Shown here: piece by piece, positions 35,478 to 45,182 of the stretch | How the letters are laid out: each line of letters starts with the position of its first letter | Position numbering within the stretch: position 1 is the stretch's first letter | Source of the DNA: Thalassoglobus polymorphus | GTDB taxonomy: Bacteria; Planctomycetota; Planctomycetia; Planctomycetales; Planctomycetaceae | Assembly (NCBI RefSeq): GCF_007744255.1 | Contig: NZ_CP036267.1 | Span: forward strand, 5,406,001 to 5,470,000 | DNA: 64,000 nt | Reading direction: 5' to 3' | Notes under the pieces: generated by a model | Told to the model about the DNA's origin: nothing | The model's database searches: none | The model's input: only the letters and a program-made list of their open reading frames with translations | Made by a program: the position numbers and the translations under genes

Positions 35478-38075
35478 GTGAAACCTTTTGAACTCGACTT
35501 CAAAAATCTTGCTGACCATGCACCTGTGCTGATTTGGGTTTCCAACACAGAATGGGAATGCATGTATGTCAATCTTCGCTGGTGCAACTTCACCGGACAG
35601 TCGCAGGAAGAGGCACTCGGATCGGGATGGCGAAACGCGCTTTCAGAAGATGACCTTCAAACAGTCACTAGCGCAGCGAAACAGATGCAGGGCAGTCGAC
35701 AACCATTTGATGTCGAATTTCGCCTGCGTCGAAATGATGGTAAGTCTCGCTGGATGATCTGCCATGCGATTCCGCACATCTCAGCCAGCGGGGAGTTCCT
35801 TGGATATATCGGAACATGCGTCGAAAACCACAAAGAACACCTGCTACGCGAGCAGACAATCAAGCAGGAAAAGCGTCTCAGTAAGCTCTACGAGAAAACC
35901 CCAGCGCTCATGCAATCGATTGACGCAAAAGGAGTACTCCTCTCTGTGAGCGATTCCTGGCTGGAGCACTTTGGATACAGTCGTGAAGAAGTCCTCGGAC
36001 GAAGCCTGGCAGATTTCCTGACGAAAGAATCAAGTCGTCATGTCGCTGTGCAAATAGAACAGTTTCGATCCCGAGGTCACTGCGAAAATATTGAGCTGCA
36101 ATATCTCACCAAAGATGGTCGCGTTCGAGAGATCAACTTGAACGCGATTGCCGAGACCGATTTCCACAGCCAGTTTGCTCGGTCCACCGCAGTGCTTGAG
36201 GATGTCACCGAAGCCCGAAAGAGCTTGCGAAAGCTGCAGCAAACCCGACTCGCTTTCGACCAGTCAGGCGAAGCGATCTTCTGGTTGTCTCTCGACGGAA
36301 AGATCACCGATGCCAATCAACAAGCGTGTGAATCGCTGGGCTACACGATTGATGAACTCATATCGCTGTCCGTCTGGGACATCGACCCCAATGAATCACG
36401 CACAAATTGGGAGCAAGCTGGCTGGCAAGAAACATTTGCAAAGAGCAAAACATTTCGTTCGATTCATCAGAAGAAAAACGGCTCACAAATTCCAGTGGAG
36501 GTCAACGCCAAGCTCATCAATGTCGACGGGGAATCCTTCATCATCGGTTTTGTACGTGATCTCTCGGAGGATTTGCGACACGACTACGAATTCTCCCACA
36601 CGAAGCGTCGGCTGGAAGAGGCCCTTCGTTCGGGCAACATTGGACTTTGGGATTGGGACATGGAAACCGGGATCGTCTCGTACTCTGCAGAGTGGAAAAC
36701 TCAAGTTGGTCTTCCAACTGACAGCACCATCGATGGGTACGAAGCATGGGAAACCCGGGTTCACCCCGATGACAAAGCTCAAGCAATTTTGCGGTTACAA
36801 AATTATCTGGACGGGAAAACCGATGGCTACATCTCGGTCTTTCGATTCAAACACGAAGATGGTTCGTATCGCTGGATTCGTGCTCAAGGCCGGGTCTTTT
36901 ACGATGCCGACGAACACCCCGATCGCATGATCGGAGTTCATGTTGACATGACCGACCAAAAGCTGGCTCAAATTGAACTGAGAGAAAAGACAGCTGAACT
37001 CGAAGCCATCTTCAACGCCAGCCCGGACCTTTTCTTCCGAACCAGTCTAGACGGCTTGATCCAGGATTGCCGTGTGAGCTCAGAAGCCATTTTCCCCAAA
37101 CCCGAAGATGGCTATGTTGGCCATAAAATTCAGTCTCTGGTCTCAAGCGATGTCGCCACAGACTACAACCACGCATATACGAACCTCTCAAACACCGGTC
37201 AGTCTCAAACGATTGAATACCGCATGAGAATCAATGGCGATCAGGTTTGGCATCAAGCTGTCCTTGTAAAATTCCACAAGACAAGTGTGGCGATTTTCAT
37301 TCGCGACATTACAGACCGAAAATCGTCCGAGATGGATCTCATCAAACGGACACGAGAGCTCGAACGTAGCAACGACGACCTGGATCGTTTTGCGTACGTT
37401 GCTTCTCACGATTTGAAGTCACCACTTCGGGGGATTCAACACTTAACTAAATGGATCCGCGAAGACTCCGAAGGAAAACTTCCCGAGACCTGCAACGACC
37501 ACCTGAAACGTCTCGATGAACAGGTACTGCGAATGCAAAGCCTGCTGGACGACTTACTCCAATACTCTCGCGCAGGACGGGTTCGAGTCGCAGTCGAGGC
37601 GATCGATTTACAAGAACTGTTCGATGAAATCGTCGGCCTCATCCAACCTCCTTCGATGGCAACAATTCAACTCCATAATGATGGCATCGATCTCCTGACC
37701 GGTCGCGCACCACTCTTTCATGTGCTGCTCAACCTGATTGAAAATGCACTGAAGTATCACAACCGCGACGATCCAAAGGTTCACGTTCGCGTGACTGAAA
37801 CCTCCGATCTGGAATATGTCCAATTCGAAGTCAGCGACGACGGTCCCGGGATCCCGAGAGAGCATCAAAAACAGATCTTCGAGATGTTCCAACGACTCGA
37901 CACCAGTGTTTCAGGGACCGGAATGGGGCTTGCAGTCGTACGAAGAGTCATCGAAGCTAGAGGCGGAACCATTGAACTGGTCTCTCTGCCCGGACAAGGC
38001 TCACAGTTTTATTTCACCTGGCCAAGCATGCGTGACCTCCCCGAAAACGATTTTGATGACGAGAAGCAGCGATGA
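35478..38075 (+). CDS. Multi-PAS sensor histidine kinase
   Basis: An 865-residue soluble (no membrane helix) sensor kinase. The GTG at 35478 follows GGGAGG by 6 bp; a TTG at 35463 has no such site. Five PAS-type sensor domains can be traced at about residues 7-120, 130-245, 248-365, 370-490 and 495-615, several followed by PAC-like tails (DGKSRWMICHAIP, DGRVREINLNA, DGSYRWIRAQGRV). The HisKA domain has ASHDLKSPLRG with phosphoacceptor His644. The ATPase domain (about 735-860) has N-box NLIENALKYH, G1 DDGPGIP and G2 GTGMGLAVV. It resembles phytochrome-like kinases without the GAF/PHY part. A stand-alone receiver gene follows 147 bp later. Confidence 0.93.
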   Translation: MKPFELDFKNLADHAPVLIWVSNTEWECMYVNLRWCNFTGQSQEEALGSGWRNALSEDDLQTVTSAAKQMQGSRQPFDVEFRLRRNDGKSRWMICHAIPHISASGEFLGYIGTCVENHKEHLLREQTIKQEKRLSKLYEKTPALMQSIDAKGVLLSVSDSWLEHFGYSREEVLGRSLADFLTKESSRHVAVQIEQFRSRGHCENIELQYLTKDGRVREINLNAIAETDFHSQFARSTAVLEDVTEARKSLRKLQQTRLAFDQSGEAIFWLSLDGKITDANQQACESLGYTIDELISLSVWDIDPNESRTNWEQAGWQETFAKSKTFRSIHQKKNGSQIPVEVNAKLINVDGESFIIGFVRDLSEDLRHDYEFSHTKRRLEEALRSGNIGLWDWDMETGIVSYSAEWKTQVGLPTDSTIDGYEAWETRVHPDDKAQAILRLQNYLDGKTDGYISVFRFKHEDGSYRWIRAQGRVFYDADEHPDRMIGVHVDMTDQKLAQIELREKTAELEAIFNASPDLFFRTSLDGLIQDCRVSSEAIFPKPEDGYVGHKIQSLVSSDVATDYNHAYTNLSNTGQSQTIEYRMRINGDQVWHQAVLVKFHKTSVAIFIRDITDRKSSEMDLIKRTRELERSNDDLDRFAYVASHDLKSPLRGIQHLTKWIREDSEGKLPETCNDHLKRLDEQVLRMQSLLDDLLQYSRAGRVRVAVEAIDLQELFDEIVGLIQPPSMATIQLHNDGIDLLTGRAPLFHVLLNLIENALKYHNRDDPKVHVRVTETSDLEYVQFEVSDDGPGIPREHQKQIFEMFQRLDTSVSGTGMGLAVVRRVIEARGGTIELVSLPGQGSQFYFTWPSMRDLPENDFDDEKQR

Positions 38076-38222
38076 AAGCATTTTTTATAATCGTATTCTC
38101 GTTCTGCCTCCCGGGCAGAGCGAACTCCCACTTCGGAACTTCTGTCATACAGAATTTTCTCATCGCCTGAAAAATCACAGCCAGATTTCCGGACCAATTA
38201 CAAAACTTGAATTCCTGTTCTT

Positions 38223-38642
38223 ATGCACCTGCTGATCATTGAAGACGAAGAACTCGATGTCATTGCTCTACAGCGAGCATTTACGAAACACAATGTTCCG
38301 TTCAACATGACAGTCGCACGAAACGGAGCGGAAGCACTGCACGTGCTTCGCGGCACCGAACTGGATCAACAGCGGATCCCCGGCCCGGTTTTAATCTTAC
38401 TTGATGTCAACATGCCCAGGATGAACGGAATTGAGTTCCTGAAAGTATTGCGAGCGGACCCCGAACTGAAACAGCTTCCTGTTTTCATGCTCACAACTTC
38501 GGACGAAGAACGTGATGTGAATGCCGCTTATAACCTTGGGATTTCAGGCTATTTGCTAAAACAGGATATCGGTGAGGACTGCGAGAAACTGATCCAACTC
38601 ATCAACGCTTACGCAGATGTCGTCCATTTTCCGGAACAGTAG
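38223..38642 (+). CDS. Single-domain response regulator (Rcp1-like)
   Basis: A 139-residue CheY-like receiver with no output domain, of the Rcp1 type paired with cyanobacterial phytochrome kinases. Acidic residues are in IIEDEELD, the phosphoacceptor is Asp61 in LLDVNMPRMNG, the switch Thr is in MLTTSDEERD, and Lys113 is in GYLLKQD. Its position directly behind the multi-PAS kinase suggests a cognate pair that passes phosphate to a downstream protein not in this window. The ribosome site is weak. Confidence 0.92.
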   Translation: MHLLIIEDEELDVIALQRAFTKHNVPFNMTVARNGAEALHVLRGTELDQQRIPGPVLILLDVNMPRMNGIEFLKVLRADPELKQLPVFMLTTSDEERDVNAAYNLGISGYLLKQDIGEDCEKLIQLINAYADVVHFPEQ

Positions 38643-38867
38643 TGCCCCACTTTTCGCATTGCGGACGGAAGCACGCTGATGCAGTCCTTGCGGACGACAA
38701 CGTCGCAGCTCTCAAGCAACTCCACAAGCGACGACCATAATATGTCCCTGACCTCCTCAAGGCCCAACAGGGCAGCAGGAGGGGGCTTCATCTCGACGAA
38801 AGACAAAGACCTTCTCAGTTGAAACTGAGAGTAGGCCTGCGCGAGAAAACGGTTAGCGCAAAAAAGA

Positions 38868-38900
38868 ACGAGCAAACCAGATTTGACCTGATTCGCTCGT
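38868..38900 (-). terminator. Intrinsic terminator for the histone-like gene
   Basis: A 13-bp stem with two G-U pairs (38868-38880 with 38888-38900) and a 7-nt loop. On the minus strand it is followed by TCTTTTTT. It lies 33 bp beyond the stop of the lysine/alanine-rich gene. Confidence 0.85.
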
Positions 38901-38932
38901 ACCGAAAGCTCAGTAATCTCAAGCCGAGATCA

Positions 38933-39244
38933 CTATTTTTTCTTGGTCGCTTTTTTCTTAGTTGCTTTCTTTTTAGTAGCAGCTTTTTTCTTTGGAGCAG
39001 CTTTCTTTTTAGCGGCTGCTTTTTTCTTTGGAGCTGCTTTCTTCTTAGTTGCAGTCTTTTTAGCGGCTGCTTTTTTCTTTGGAGCTGCTTTCTTTTTAGC
39101 AGCTGCCTTTTTCTTTGGAGCCGCTTTCTTTTTAGCAGCTGCCTTTTTCTTTGGAGCTGCTTTCTTTTTAGCAGCTGTCTTTTTCTTTGGAGCTGCTTTC
39201 TTCTTAGTTGCAGCTTTCTTCTTAGTTGCCTTTTTCTTGGCCAC
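38933..39244 (-). CDS. Histone H1-like Lys/Ala-rich DNA-binding protein
   Basis: A 103-residue, extremely basic low-complexity protein made almost only of Lys, Ala, Pro and Thr, in repeated units AAPKKKAAAKKK and ATKKK. This matches the C-terminal-domain-like bacterial histone H1 homologues (Hc1/Hc2, AlgR3-like tails) that compact DNA. The GTG at 39244 is fixed by AAGGAGGAG 6 bp upstream; the TTG giving a longer frame lies inside that ribosome site. No globular domain is present. The near-perfect nucleotide repeats (about 33-66 bp period) could vary in number between strains. A strong terminator follows, and about 900 bp of upstream sequence is free of genes. Confidence 0.88.
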   Translation of the reverse strand: MAKKKATKKKAATKKKAAPKKKTAAKKKAAPKKKAAAKKKAAPKKKAAAKKKAAPKKKAAAKKTATKKKAAPKKKAAAKKKAAPKKKAATKKKATKKKATKKK

Positions 39245-40151
39245 GGAAACTCCTCCTTCCAAGAGCTTCTAGGTTGTGGAATGAACAGGTTGCTACTGGG
39301 CAGATCTTGTTCAGTCTCCACATTGCCGAATCCATCCCGATTCGCCAACCGTGGCGAACCGACTGTGATCGTCATGATGAATGTGAATCATGGTTGATGA
39401 AAACACAAAGACACAACGACAACAATGACTTGCGGCAAATGTTACGAAAAGAGCAAATCCTTGCAAGTCTTTTTTGAACCATTTTGATGACATCAGAACT
39501 TCACCACTGCCGTCGAGCGAACACTTCAGCATGGCTCAATTCGAACACGCAGTCGTTTCACAAAAATTTGTGTGAACGAAACCTCTTCGATGTGCAGTCA
39601 AAACTGTCACTAAAGCGCTCACTCGTGCAACGATACGAATGGAATTCCTCATCACGATTCAAAGCCATTGTGTGAAGCCCATCCAGAAATCGGAAGCAAA
39701 ACTCGCCCGACTTCGCGATCACCTTCGCAAGACTTTTGAGTTGAACACTCTTTGAGGAGAATCAAAGAACATCATTTTCACCGCAATAATTGTGCGGTAA
39801 ATCAACATCCCCCATGTTACACACTGAAGCGATCACGGAATGAAACAACTCCAGAGAGCGCACACACTCACGAAGTGACTGACCTCAAAGCAAGTGACTC
39901 TCTGTTCGAATTGAACAGCACGACACAAGACAAGTGAAGTAAAGATAATCCGTATTTTGCAATACGAAGAGTCATCGATTTTCACATGAGCGCGAGCGAT
40001 GCATTGAAGAGTTCGCCGCACGTTGAGTAAGTCACAAACACAAGCTGGCAGATGTTTCGCGTTCCAATTTTTTTTCTCCATTTTGAAAAAAGTTTGGAAA
40101 CAAGAGATGAATTGCGATCAAAAGCCAAGATCGTGCGCGCAACAAAACGAA
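39245..40151. other. 907-bp intergenic region upstream of the histone-like gene
   Basis: No convincing ORF, RNA or repeat. It must hold the histone-like gene promoter. An AT-rich stretch at about 40055-40092 has an imperfect CCAATTTTTT/AAAAAAGTTTGG hairpin, possibly a weak terminator for the TatD-type gene that ends at 40152. Confidence 0.4.
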
Positions 40152-40922
40152 TTACGAAAGAGAAAAGAATCGTTGCGCATTTTCTGTTGTCGCACTTGCG
40201 AACTCCTCGAGCGTAAGATCATGAAGGTCTGCAAGGCAACGCGCGGTCTGAACAACGTTGGCAGGTTCGTTTCTTTTACCGCGCAAAGGGACGGGAGCAA
40301 GATATGGAGAATCAGTCTCTACAAAAATTCGATTCAGTGGAATCGCTTTGGCGACCTCGCGAAGATCGTTATTTTTCTTGAACGTCACCATCCCTGCAAA
40401 CGAGATATGCATCCCTAATTCAAGACAAGCTTCAGCTGTTTCTCGGTCACCACAAAACGAATGCATCACTCCATCCAGAGGAGCGTTCTTCGCGCACTCG
40501 CGCAACAGTTCAACCACGTCCATTTCTGCCTCACGACAATGAACAACGAACGGTTTATTAATCGCCTGAGAAAGCTCAATGTGCTTCCTGAACCATTCAA
40601 CCTGAAGTTCAATCGGGGCATGATCCCAGTAGCGGTCGAGCCCAGTTTCTCCGATCCCAACGACACAATCCTCTTTAGCCAGGTCCACAATCTGCTCAAA
40701 GTCACCGGGCTTCATTTCCGCGACATAATTCGGTTGAATTCCGACCACGGCATGGATCTGCGGATAAGACTTAGCAAGCTTAACTGCAGCTTGACTGGTA
40801 GCGAGCGTAATCCCAATCGTCAGGATCTCATGTACGCCTGCTTGCTGTGCCCGATCAAGAACCTCTGGAAGGTCGACGTGAAAAGATTGCTCGTCGAGAT
40901 GAGCGTGAGTATCGATCAGCAT
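40152..40922 (-). CDS. TatD-family metal-dependent hydrolase (DNase)
   Basis: A 257-residue TIM-barrel metallohydrolase of the TatD/YcfH group, which has 3'-5' DNase or quality-control roles in the cytoplasm. The start at 40922 gives the standard MLIDTHAHLD with His6 and His8 as metal ligands. VGIGETGLDRYW (Glu), PFVVHCREA (His), MHSFCGD (His) and FVETDSPYLAP (Asp) complete the metal site. A longer frame from 40970 adds 16 residues unlike the family. It reads away from the family-1 repeats near 41009. Confidence 0.93.
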   Translation of the reverse strand: MLIDTHAHLDEQSFHVDLPEVLDRAQQAGVHEILTIGITLATSQAAVKLAKSYPQIHAVVGIQPNYVAEMKPGDFEQIVDLAKEDCVVGIGETGLDRYWDHAPIELQVEWFRKHIELSQAINKPFVVHCREAEMDVVELLRECAKNAPLDGVMHSFCGDRETAEACLELGMHISFAGMVTFKKNNDLREVAKAIPLNRIFVETDSPYLAPVPLRGKRNEPANVVQTARCLADLHDLTLEEFASATTENAQRFFSLS

Positions 40923-41008
40923 AGGAGACACCAACTTGGACACGGCTGTCAGATGAATCAAATCAGCCATCGGAATACGTACGATGACCGGTGAGAGTTT
41001 TCAATACT

Positions 41009-41190
41009 AGAGCATCTTTCGAATTGGTTTGCAGGATCTGCCTCTTGGCATCAGTTTATGGGCTTGTGAAAACGGACTTCGAGGACAACAGAAGAACTGG
41101 AAATGCTCGAGAGAGGTTTTCTGTGTCGTGTGCCCGTGAAGAACACGCTTCAATAAATGAAAAACGCGATGCGGAGGCAAAACCGAAAAG
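41009..41190. repeat. Family-1 dispersed repeats, copy 5 (inverted pair)
   Basis: Two units facing each other. The first (41009-41090) is in reverse orientation, starting AGAGCATCTTTCGAATTGG and including TATGGGCTTGTGAAAA, shared with the 27529 copy. The second (about 41104-41190) is forward, with GTGTGCCCGTGAAGAACACG and AATAAATGAAAAACGCG. They fill most of the gap between the TatD-type start and the next gene. Confidence 0.65.
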
Positions 41191-41332
41191 CTGAGAGCCT
41201 GTTGCCTGATCTGAGGGACACGACGCGAAAGTGGGTTAGCACACCCATAAATGGACATGCTGAAGGTCGATCTTCAACAAAAATCAGAATGAACGCGTCT
41301 TTGGTCTTCGTCAAGAGGACAGACAGCGACAG

Positions 41333-41785
41333 CTACGAAGTTGAAACTGCAAGCCGTACTTCACCGAGTGACTTAAGAACAATCTGATTCTGCTCAATGG
41401 CCCTTTCAACAAGTTTGACTGCTTCTGAATCACCAGCAAGTTGCCCGATGGCAGACTCCAGGTCGTTGAGCAGCAATTCCTGGCTTTCCTTCATACGGTC
41501 CAGAAAATACCCCAAGCCAACAAAGTGCAAGCTTGTGTACTCCGGAGGATAAACTCCGAAATCGACGAGATGCTTTCGTGAACGCAAGAAGTCTACCATT
41601 TCAGAGACAGACTTATCCTGCTTTGATGCGAAATCTTGGATACGGTCCAGAAGCTCAGAGTCGGCATCTGACGACCATGGAGAAGCTTCGGCACCATACT
41701 GGACAAGACTGCGATGAATCTCAATCAGCAGAGAATTGACCAGAGAATTAGTGGCTGAGGGATCCATCGAACTTCCGTAAGTCAT
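41333..41785 (-). CDS. Hypothetical protein at the end of the nuo operon
   Basis: A protein of about 150 residues with no recognised domain, mainly helical: a Ser/Asn-rich start, HRSLVQYG, then LDRIQDFASKQDKSVSEMVDFLRSRK and a C-terminal helical pair (LLLNDLESAIGQLAGD, KLVERAIEQNQIVLKSLG). There is no signal peptide or membrane helix. The ATG at 41785 lies 16 bp after the nuoN stop on the same strand, so it is probably co-transcribed with complex I. An upstream in-frame start would overlap nuoN. It might be an accessory or assembly factor (inference from position only). Confidence 0.7.
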   Translation of the reverse strand: MTYGSSMDPSATNSLVNSLLIEIHRSLVQYGAEASPWSSDADSELLDRIQDFASKQDKSVSEMVDFLRSRKHLVDFGVYPPEYTSLHFVGLGYFLDRMKESQELLLNDLESAIGQLAGDSEAVKLVERAIEQNQIVLKSLGEVRLAVSTS

Positions 41786-41801
41786 GATCTGATGAGGACG
41801 A

Positions 41802-43475
41802 TTATTTGAACAGTACATCTGCAACGTATTGAGCAGTCGCACTCAGGTCGCCCTGAAGTGGTGTCATTCCAAGTGCCAGAATCGGAAGAGTGACCAACAG
41901 GACATATGCCCCTGCCATCCCTGGAACGGCCACTTCTCTCGTGTCTGACTCAGGTTCTGAAATGAAGATCGCTTTCAGCACCTTCAAGTAGTAGAACAGA
42001 CTGAAAACAGTATTCAGTGCACCAAACGCTAAGACGACCCACAAGAACCAGTGGACATATCCTGCCTGAATCGCACTGTAGAAGATCATCATCTTCGCAA
42101 AGAATCCACCAAACGGTGGCATTCCGACGAGGCTGAAGAAACTAATTCCCAGACAAACACAAATCACTTTTGTGGCAGCGTTATTATGGAAAATCCCGCG
42201 ATAACTGTCGATCTCTTCGCTGAACGTCTCATTACGAAGGAAAGCGACAACTGCAAATGCGGAGAGATTCATGAACAGATAAACGCAAATGTAATACATC
42301 AGTCCTTCAACACACCCCACAGCAGCGGTGTTTGCATCAACTCCCTTGGTTGTTGAATTGACAACCACGAGTAACGCGGAAACACCCATCACCATATAAC
42401 CCGCATGAGCAATGGTTGAGTAAGCAAGAAGTCGCTTGATGTTGACTTGCGTGTAAGCAGCGAGGTTTCCAAGCGTCATTGTCACAATCGAAATCACACC
42501 GAGTGCAACCCCGAAGAAGAGTAACAGTTCCTCACCAGCACCTTGGAATGCCATGACGAATCGAACGAGTAACGCGAATGCGGCAGCTTTCGAAGCAACC
42601 GACAGGAATGCACAAACTTCTGAAGACGCACCTTCAAAGGCGTCCGGACACCAAAAGTGAAATGGAACCAGCGACAGCTTAAAAGCCAGACCGATGAGAA
42701 CCATCATGATGCCAAGTACGAGCGTTACGGAATTCGCACTGAGCATGGTGAATTTTTCGTCGCCGAGCAGAAGGGCAAATCGAGCCCCCAACTCGCTCAT
42801 GTCAGCTGTCCCCAATAGCCCAGCAATGAGACTAATTCCGTAGAGCATGACACCAGCAATTCCGGCACCATACACAACGTATTTCAAAGCTGCTTCAGTC
42901 GCCTGTCGACGACCTTTCTGGAATGCCACCATCACGTAACTGGGAACACTCATCATCTCAATTGAAATGAATAGCATTAACAGATGATTCGAACCAACTG
43001 CCATCAGCATTCCGATGGTTGAACCGATCAGGAGCGTGTAGAAATCTTGCCCATCCTCTTCGTCAGGAATCCCAGTCAGAATCGTAAGTGCGATCAAGAG
43101 CACCAAAAAGAGACTGAGACCCAAGCGGAAAAAGACTGCAAACTGATCATGCATCAACAGTCCGGTGAAGTAGGGACCGGGAGTGCCAACGTTTTCTGCA
43201 GAAAGAGGCCAAACACTGAACAGAAGTTTCAGGCCTTCAGTTGCATCGACCCCATTGGACTTGAGGTACATGAATTGGGCAAAGGCGCCAAAGAATGCCA
43301 GTAACGATCCGAACAAAGCAATCCAGCAAGTCGGAGCCTTACTATGCAACCCGAGCATCCGCCATAGCAGAAGTAAAACAACGGTCACACAAAGCACAAG
43401 TTCAGGCGCAAAGATCTCCAACGAGCGTGGGATCTCTTGTTTCAGAACTTGATCTAAAATCGATTGAACAGGCAT
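41802..43475 (-). CDS. nuoN: NADH-quinone oxidoreductase subunit N
   Basis: A 557-residue antiporter-like membrane subunit of complex I that contributes one proton channel. It has about 14 membrane helices. The conserved core includes SIEMMSVPSYVMVAF (TM5 Glu region), AALKYVVYGAGIAGVMLYG, the broken-helix Lys region FKLSLVPFHFWCPDAFEGA and the NIKRLLAYSTIAHAGYM motif. Its length is slightly above the usual 480-500. The order nuoM-nuoN with a 55-bp gap is standard. Confidence 0.96.
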   Translation of the reverse strand: MPVQSILDQVLKQEIPRSLEIFAPELVLCVTVVLLLLWRMLGLHSKAPTCWIALFGSLLAFFGAFAQFMYLKSNGVDATEGLKLLFSVWPLSAENVGTPGPYFTGLLMHDQFAVFFRLGLSLFLVLLIALTILTGIPDEEDGQDFYTLLIGSTIGMLMAVGSNHLLMLFISIEMMSVPSYVMVAFQKGRRQATEAALKYVVYGAGIAGVMLYGISLIAGLLGTADMSELGARFALLLGDEKFTMLSANSVTLVLGIMMVLIGLAFKLSLVPFHFWCPDAFEGASSEVCAFLSVASKAAAFALLVRFVMAFQGAGEELLLFFGVALGVISIVTMTLGNLAAYTQVNIKRLLAYSTIAHAGYMVMGVSALLVVVNSTTKGVDANTAAVGCVEGLMYYICVYLFMNLSAFAVVAFLRNETFSEEIDSYRGIFHNNAATKVICVCLGISFFSLVGMPPFGGFFAKMMIFYSAIQAGYVHWFLWVVLAFGALNTVFSLFYYLKVLKAIFISEPESDTREVAVPGMAGAYVLLVTLPILALGMTPLQGDLSATAQYVADVLFK

Positions 43476-43530
43476 CGTGAATTATTACTTATTAGCGTCG
43501 ACCGGTGTGAGACTCAATGAACGCTTTCAA

Positions 43531-45135
43531 TTACTTTGGAATCTGTGTGACAGCAGCATTGATCGTCTCGTTGATCACCGCGTATCCAACTGACAAGGAC
43601 TCAGTCAAGTGCTGGACAGATGGCTCCATCACAACAAGCACAGTTTGATAAGGGAAAATCCCAAGCACGACAGCCAAAATTGCCAAAGTCCAGGCAACTG
43701 ACTTTTCGCGACCAGTGATCGGAGTCAACGCCTCTGGGTGTGGTCCCTTGTATTCCGGTCCAAGATAAACACGTTGGATCGTCCAAAGAATGTATCCCGC
43801 TGTGAGAATGACAGCTGAGGCTGCAATGATTGCCAGAATCGGACTGAAGTTCCACATACTCAGAACAACGTAAACTTCGCCGATGAATCCACACAGTCCG
43901 GGCAGCCCCAGACCTGCGAAGAAGATGACAATTGCCAAAGCACTGTACTGTGGCATGATCTGCATCAAACCGCCGAATTTGTTCAAATCACGATGATGGA
44001 CACGGTCGTAAACAACACCGACCATGAAGAACATCCCCGCTGAAGAAATTCCGTGACCGATCATCTGGAACATTCCTCCGGAGAGGCCCATTTGCCAGTG
44101 ATTGATATTCATTGTCGCGCCAGTCTCAGAGATCTTCCAGACCGCCATTCCGACCAACACATAACCCATGTGACTCACTGAACTGTAGGCCACAAGCCGT
44201 TTAAAGTCGGTTTGAGCCATCGCCGCGAAGGCACCGTAGATAATACTAAAAACGCCCAAAGCGACGAGGGTGTAAGCAGCGTAATGTGCACCGTACGGGC
44301 ACAACGGCATAGCGATTCGGATGATCCCGTAACCACCCATCTTCAAGAGGATACCGGCCAGAATCATTGAGATTGGTGTTGGTGCCTCAACGTGAGCGTC
44401 TGGCAACCATGTGTGGAATGGAAACGATGGAAGCTTGATCGCAAATCCAATGAACAGCAAGATGAATGCTGCAATCTGCATGTTTGCACTAAAACCGCCG
44501 ACCTTAGCGATTTCGGCAAGCTGGAGCAGATCAAAAATGTTTTGATGGCCAGTCAGTTCAGAGTTTCCACTGTTGAAGTAGAACATCAGCATGGCAATCA
44601 GCATTAACACTGAGCCTGCAAGTGTGTACAGGAAGAACTTGATGGCTGCATATTCACGACGTGGACCACCCCAAACTCCGATCAGGAAGTACATCGGTAG
44701 TAGCATCACTTCCCAGAACACGTAGAACAGGAAGAAGTCGAGAGCGAGGAAGACTCCCATCATGCCGGTTTCCAGAATTAGAAACAGCATGAGGAAACCG
44801 CGAACCTTTGTCTTGATGCTCCAGGCTGCCATGCAAGAGAGCATGGTGATCAAGCCGGTCAGGACAACCAGCGGTAAGCTGAGCCCATCCACTCCCAGTT
44901 GATAATTGATATTCCAGGTGGGCACCCACGGTATCGAAACCGCCATTTGAATTGTGCCGATTGATGTGTCGAAATCTCGCCAGATCAATAAGCTCAAAAC
45001 AAAGGTGATTGCTGTAATCACCAGTGCAAACGATCGCATTGCATCCTCAGCCTTCTTGTCGAAGAACATGAGGAAGATTGCTCCCAATGCTGGAAGGAAG
45101 ATCGTTGCGGATAGTAGTGTGACAGGATCGGACAT
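43531..45135 (-). CDS. nuoM: NADH-quinone oxidoreductase subunit M
   Basis: A 534-residue antiporter-like complex I subunit with about 14 membrane helices. Characteristic elements are FYVFWEVMLLPMYFLIGVWGG (conserved Glu), AIKFFLYTLAGSVLM, FAIKLPSFPFHTWLPDAHVEAPTP (Lys in the broken helix) and DFKRLVAYSSVSHMGYV. It lies 47 bp after nuoL on the same strand. Confidence 0.97.
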   Translation of the reverse strand: MSDPVTLLSATIFLPALGAIFLMFFDKKAEDAMRSFALVITAITFVLSLLIWRDFDTSIGTIQMAVSIPWVPTWNINYQLGVDGLSLPLVVLTGLITMLSCMAAWSIKTKVRGFLMLFLILETGMMGVFLALDFFLFYVFWEVMLLPMYFLIGVWGGPRREYAAIKFFLYTLAGSVLMLIAMLMFYFNSGNSELTGHQNIFDLLQLAEIAKVGGFSANMQIAAFILLFIGFAIKLPSFPFHTWLPDAHVEAPTPISMILAGILLKMGGYGIIRIAMPLCPYGAHYAAYTLVALGVFSIIYGAFAAMAQTDFKRLVAYSSVSHMGYVLVGMAVWKISETGATMNINHWQMGLSGGMFQMIGHGISSAGMFFMVGVVYDRVHHRDLNKFGGLMQIMPQYSALAIVIFFAGLGLPGLCGFIGEVYVVLSMWNFSPILAIIAASAVILTAGYILWTIQRVYLGPEYKGPHPEALTPITGREKSVAWTLAILAVVLGIFPYQTVLVVMEPSVQHLTESLSVGYAVINETINAAVTQIPK

Positions 45136-45182
45136 AGCTTTATAAATCAGTCAGATTGTGTTCTGAAATGGCTGGACGAAAC

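Noticed and set aside
38943-39272. Plus-strand frame rich in Phe/Ala/Val opposite the histone-like gene
   Set aside because: It is the antisense of the Lys/Ala repeats. The minus-strand frame has a perfect ribosome site and terminator.
40023-40418. 131-codon plus-strand frame
   Set aside because: Antisense to the TatD-family gene over most of its length, with no recognisable protein character.
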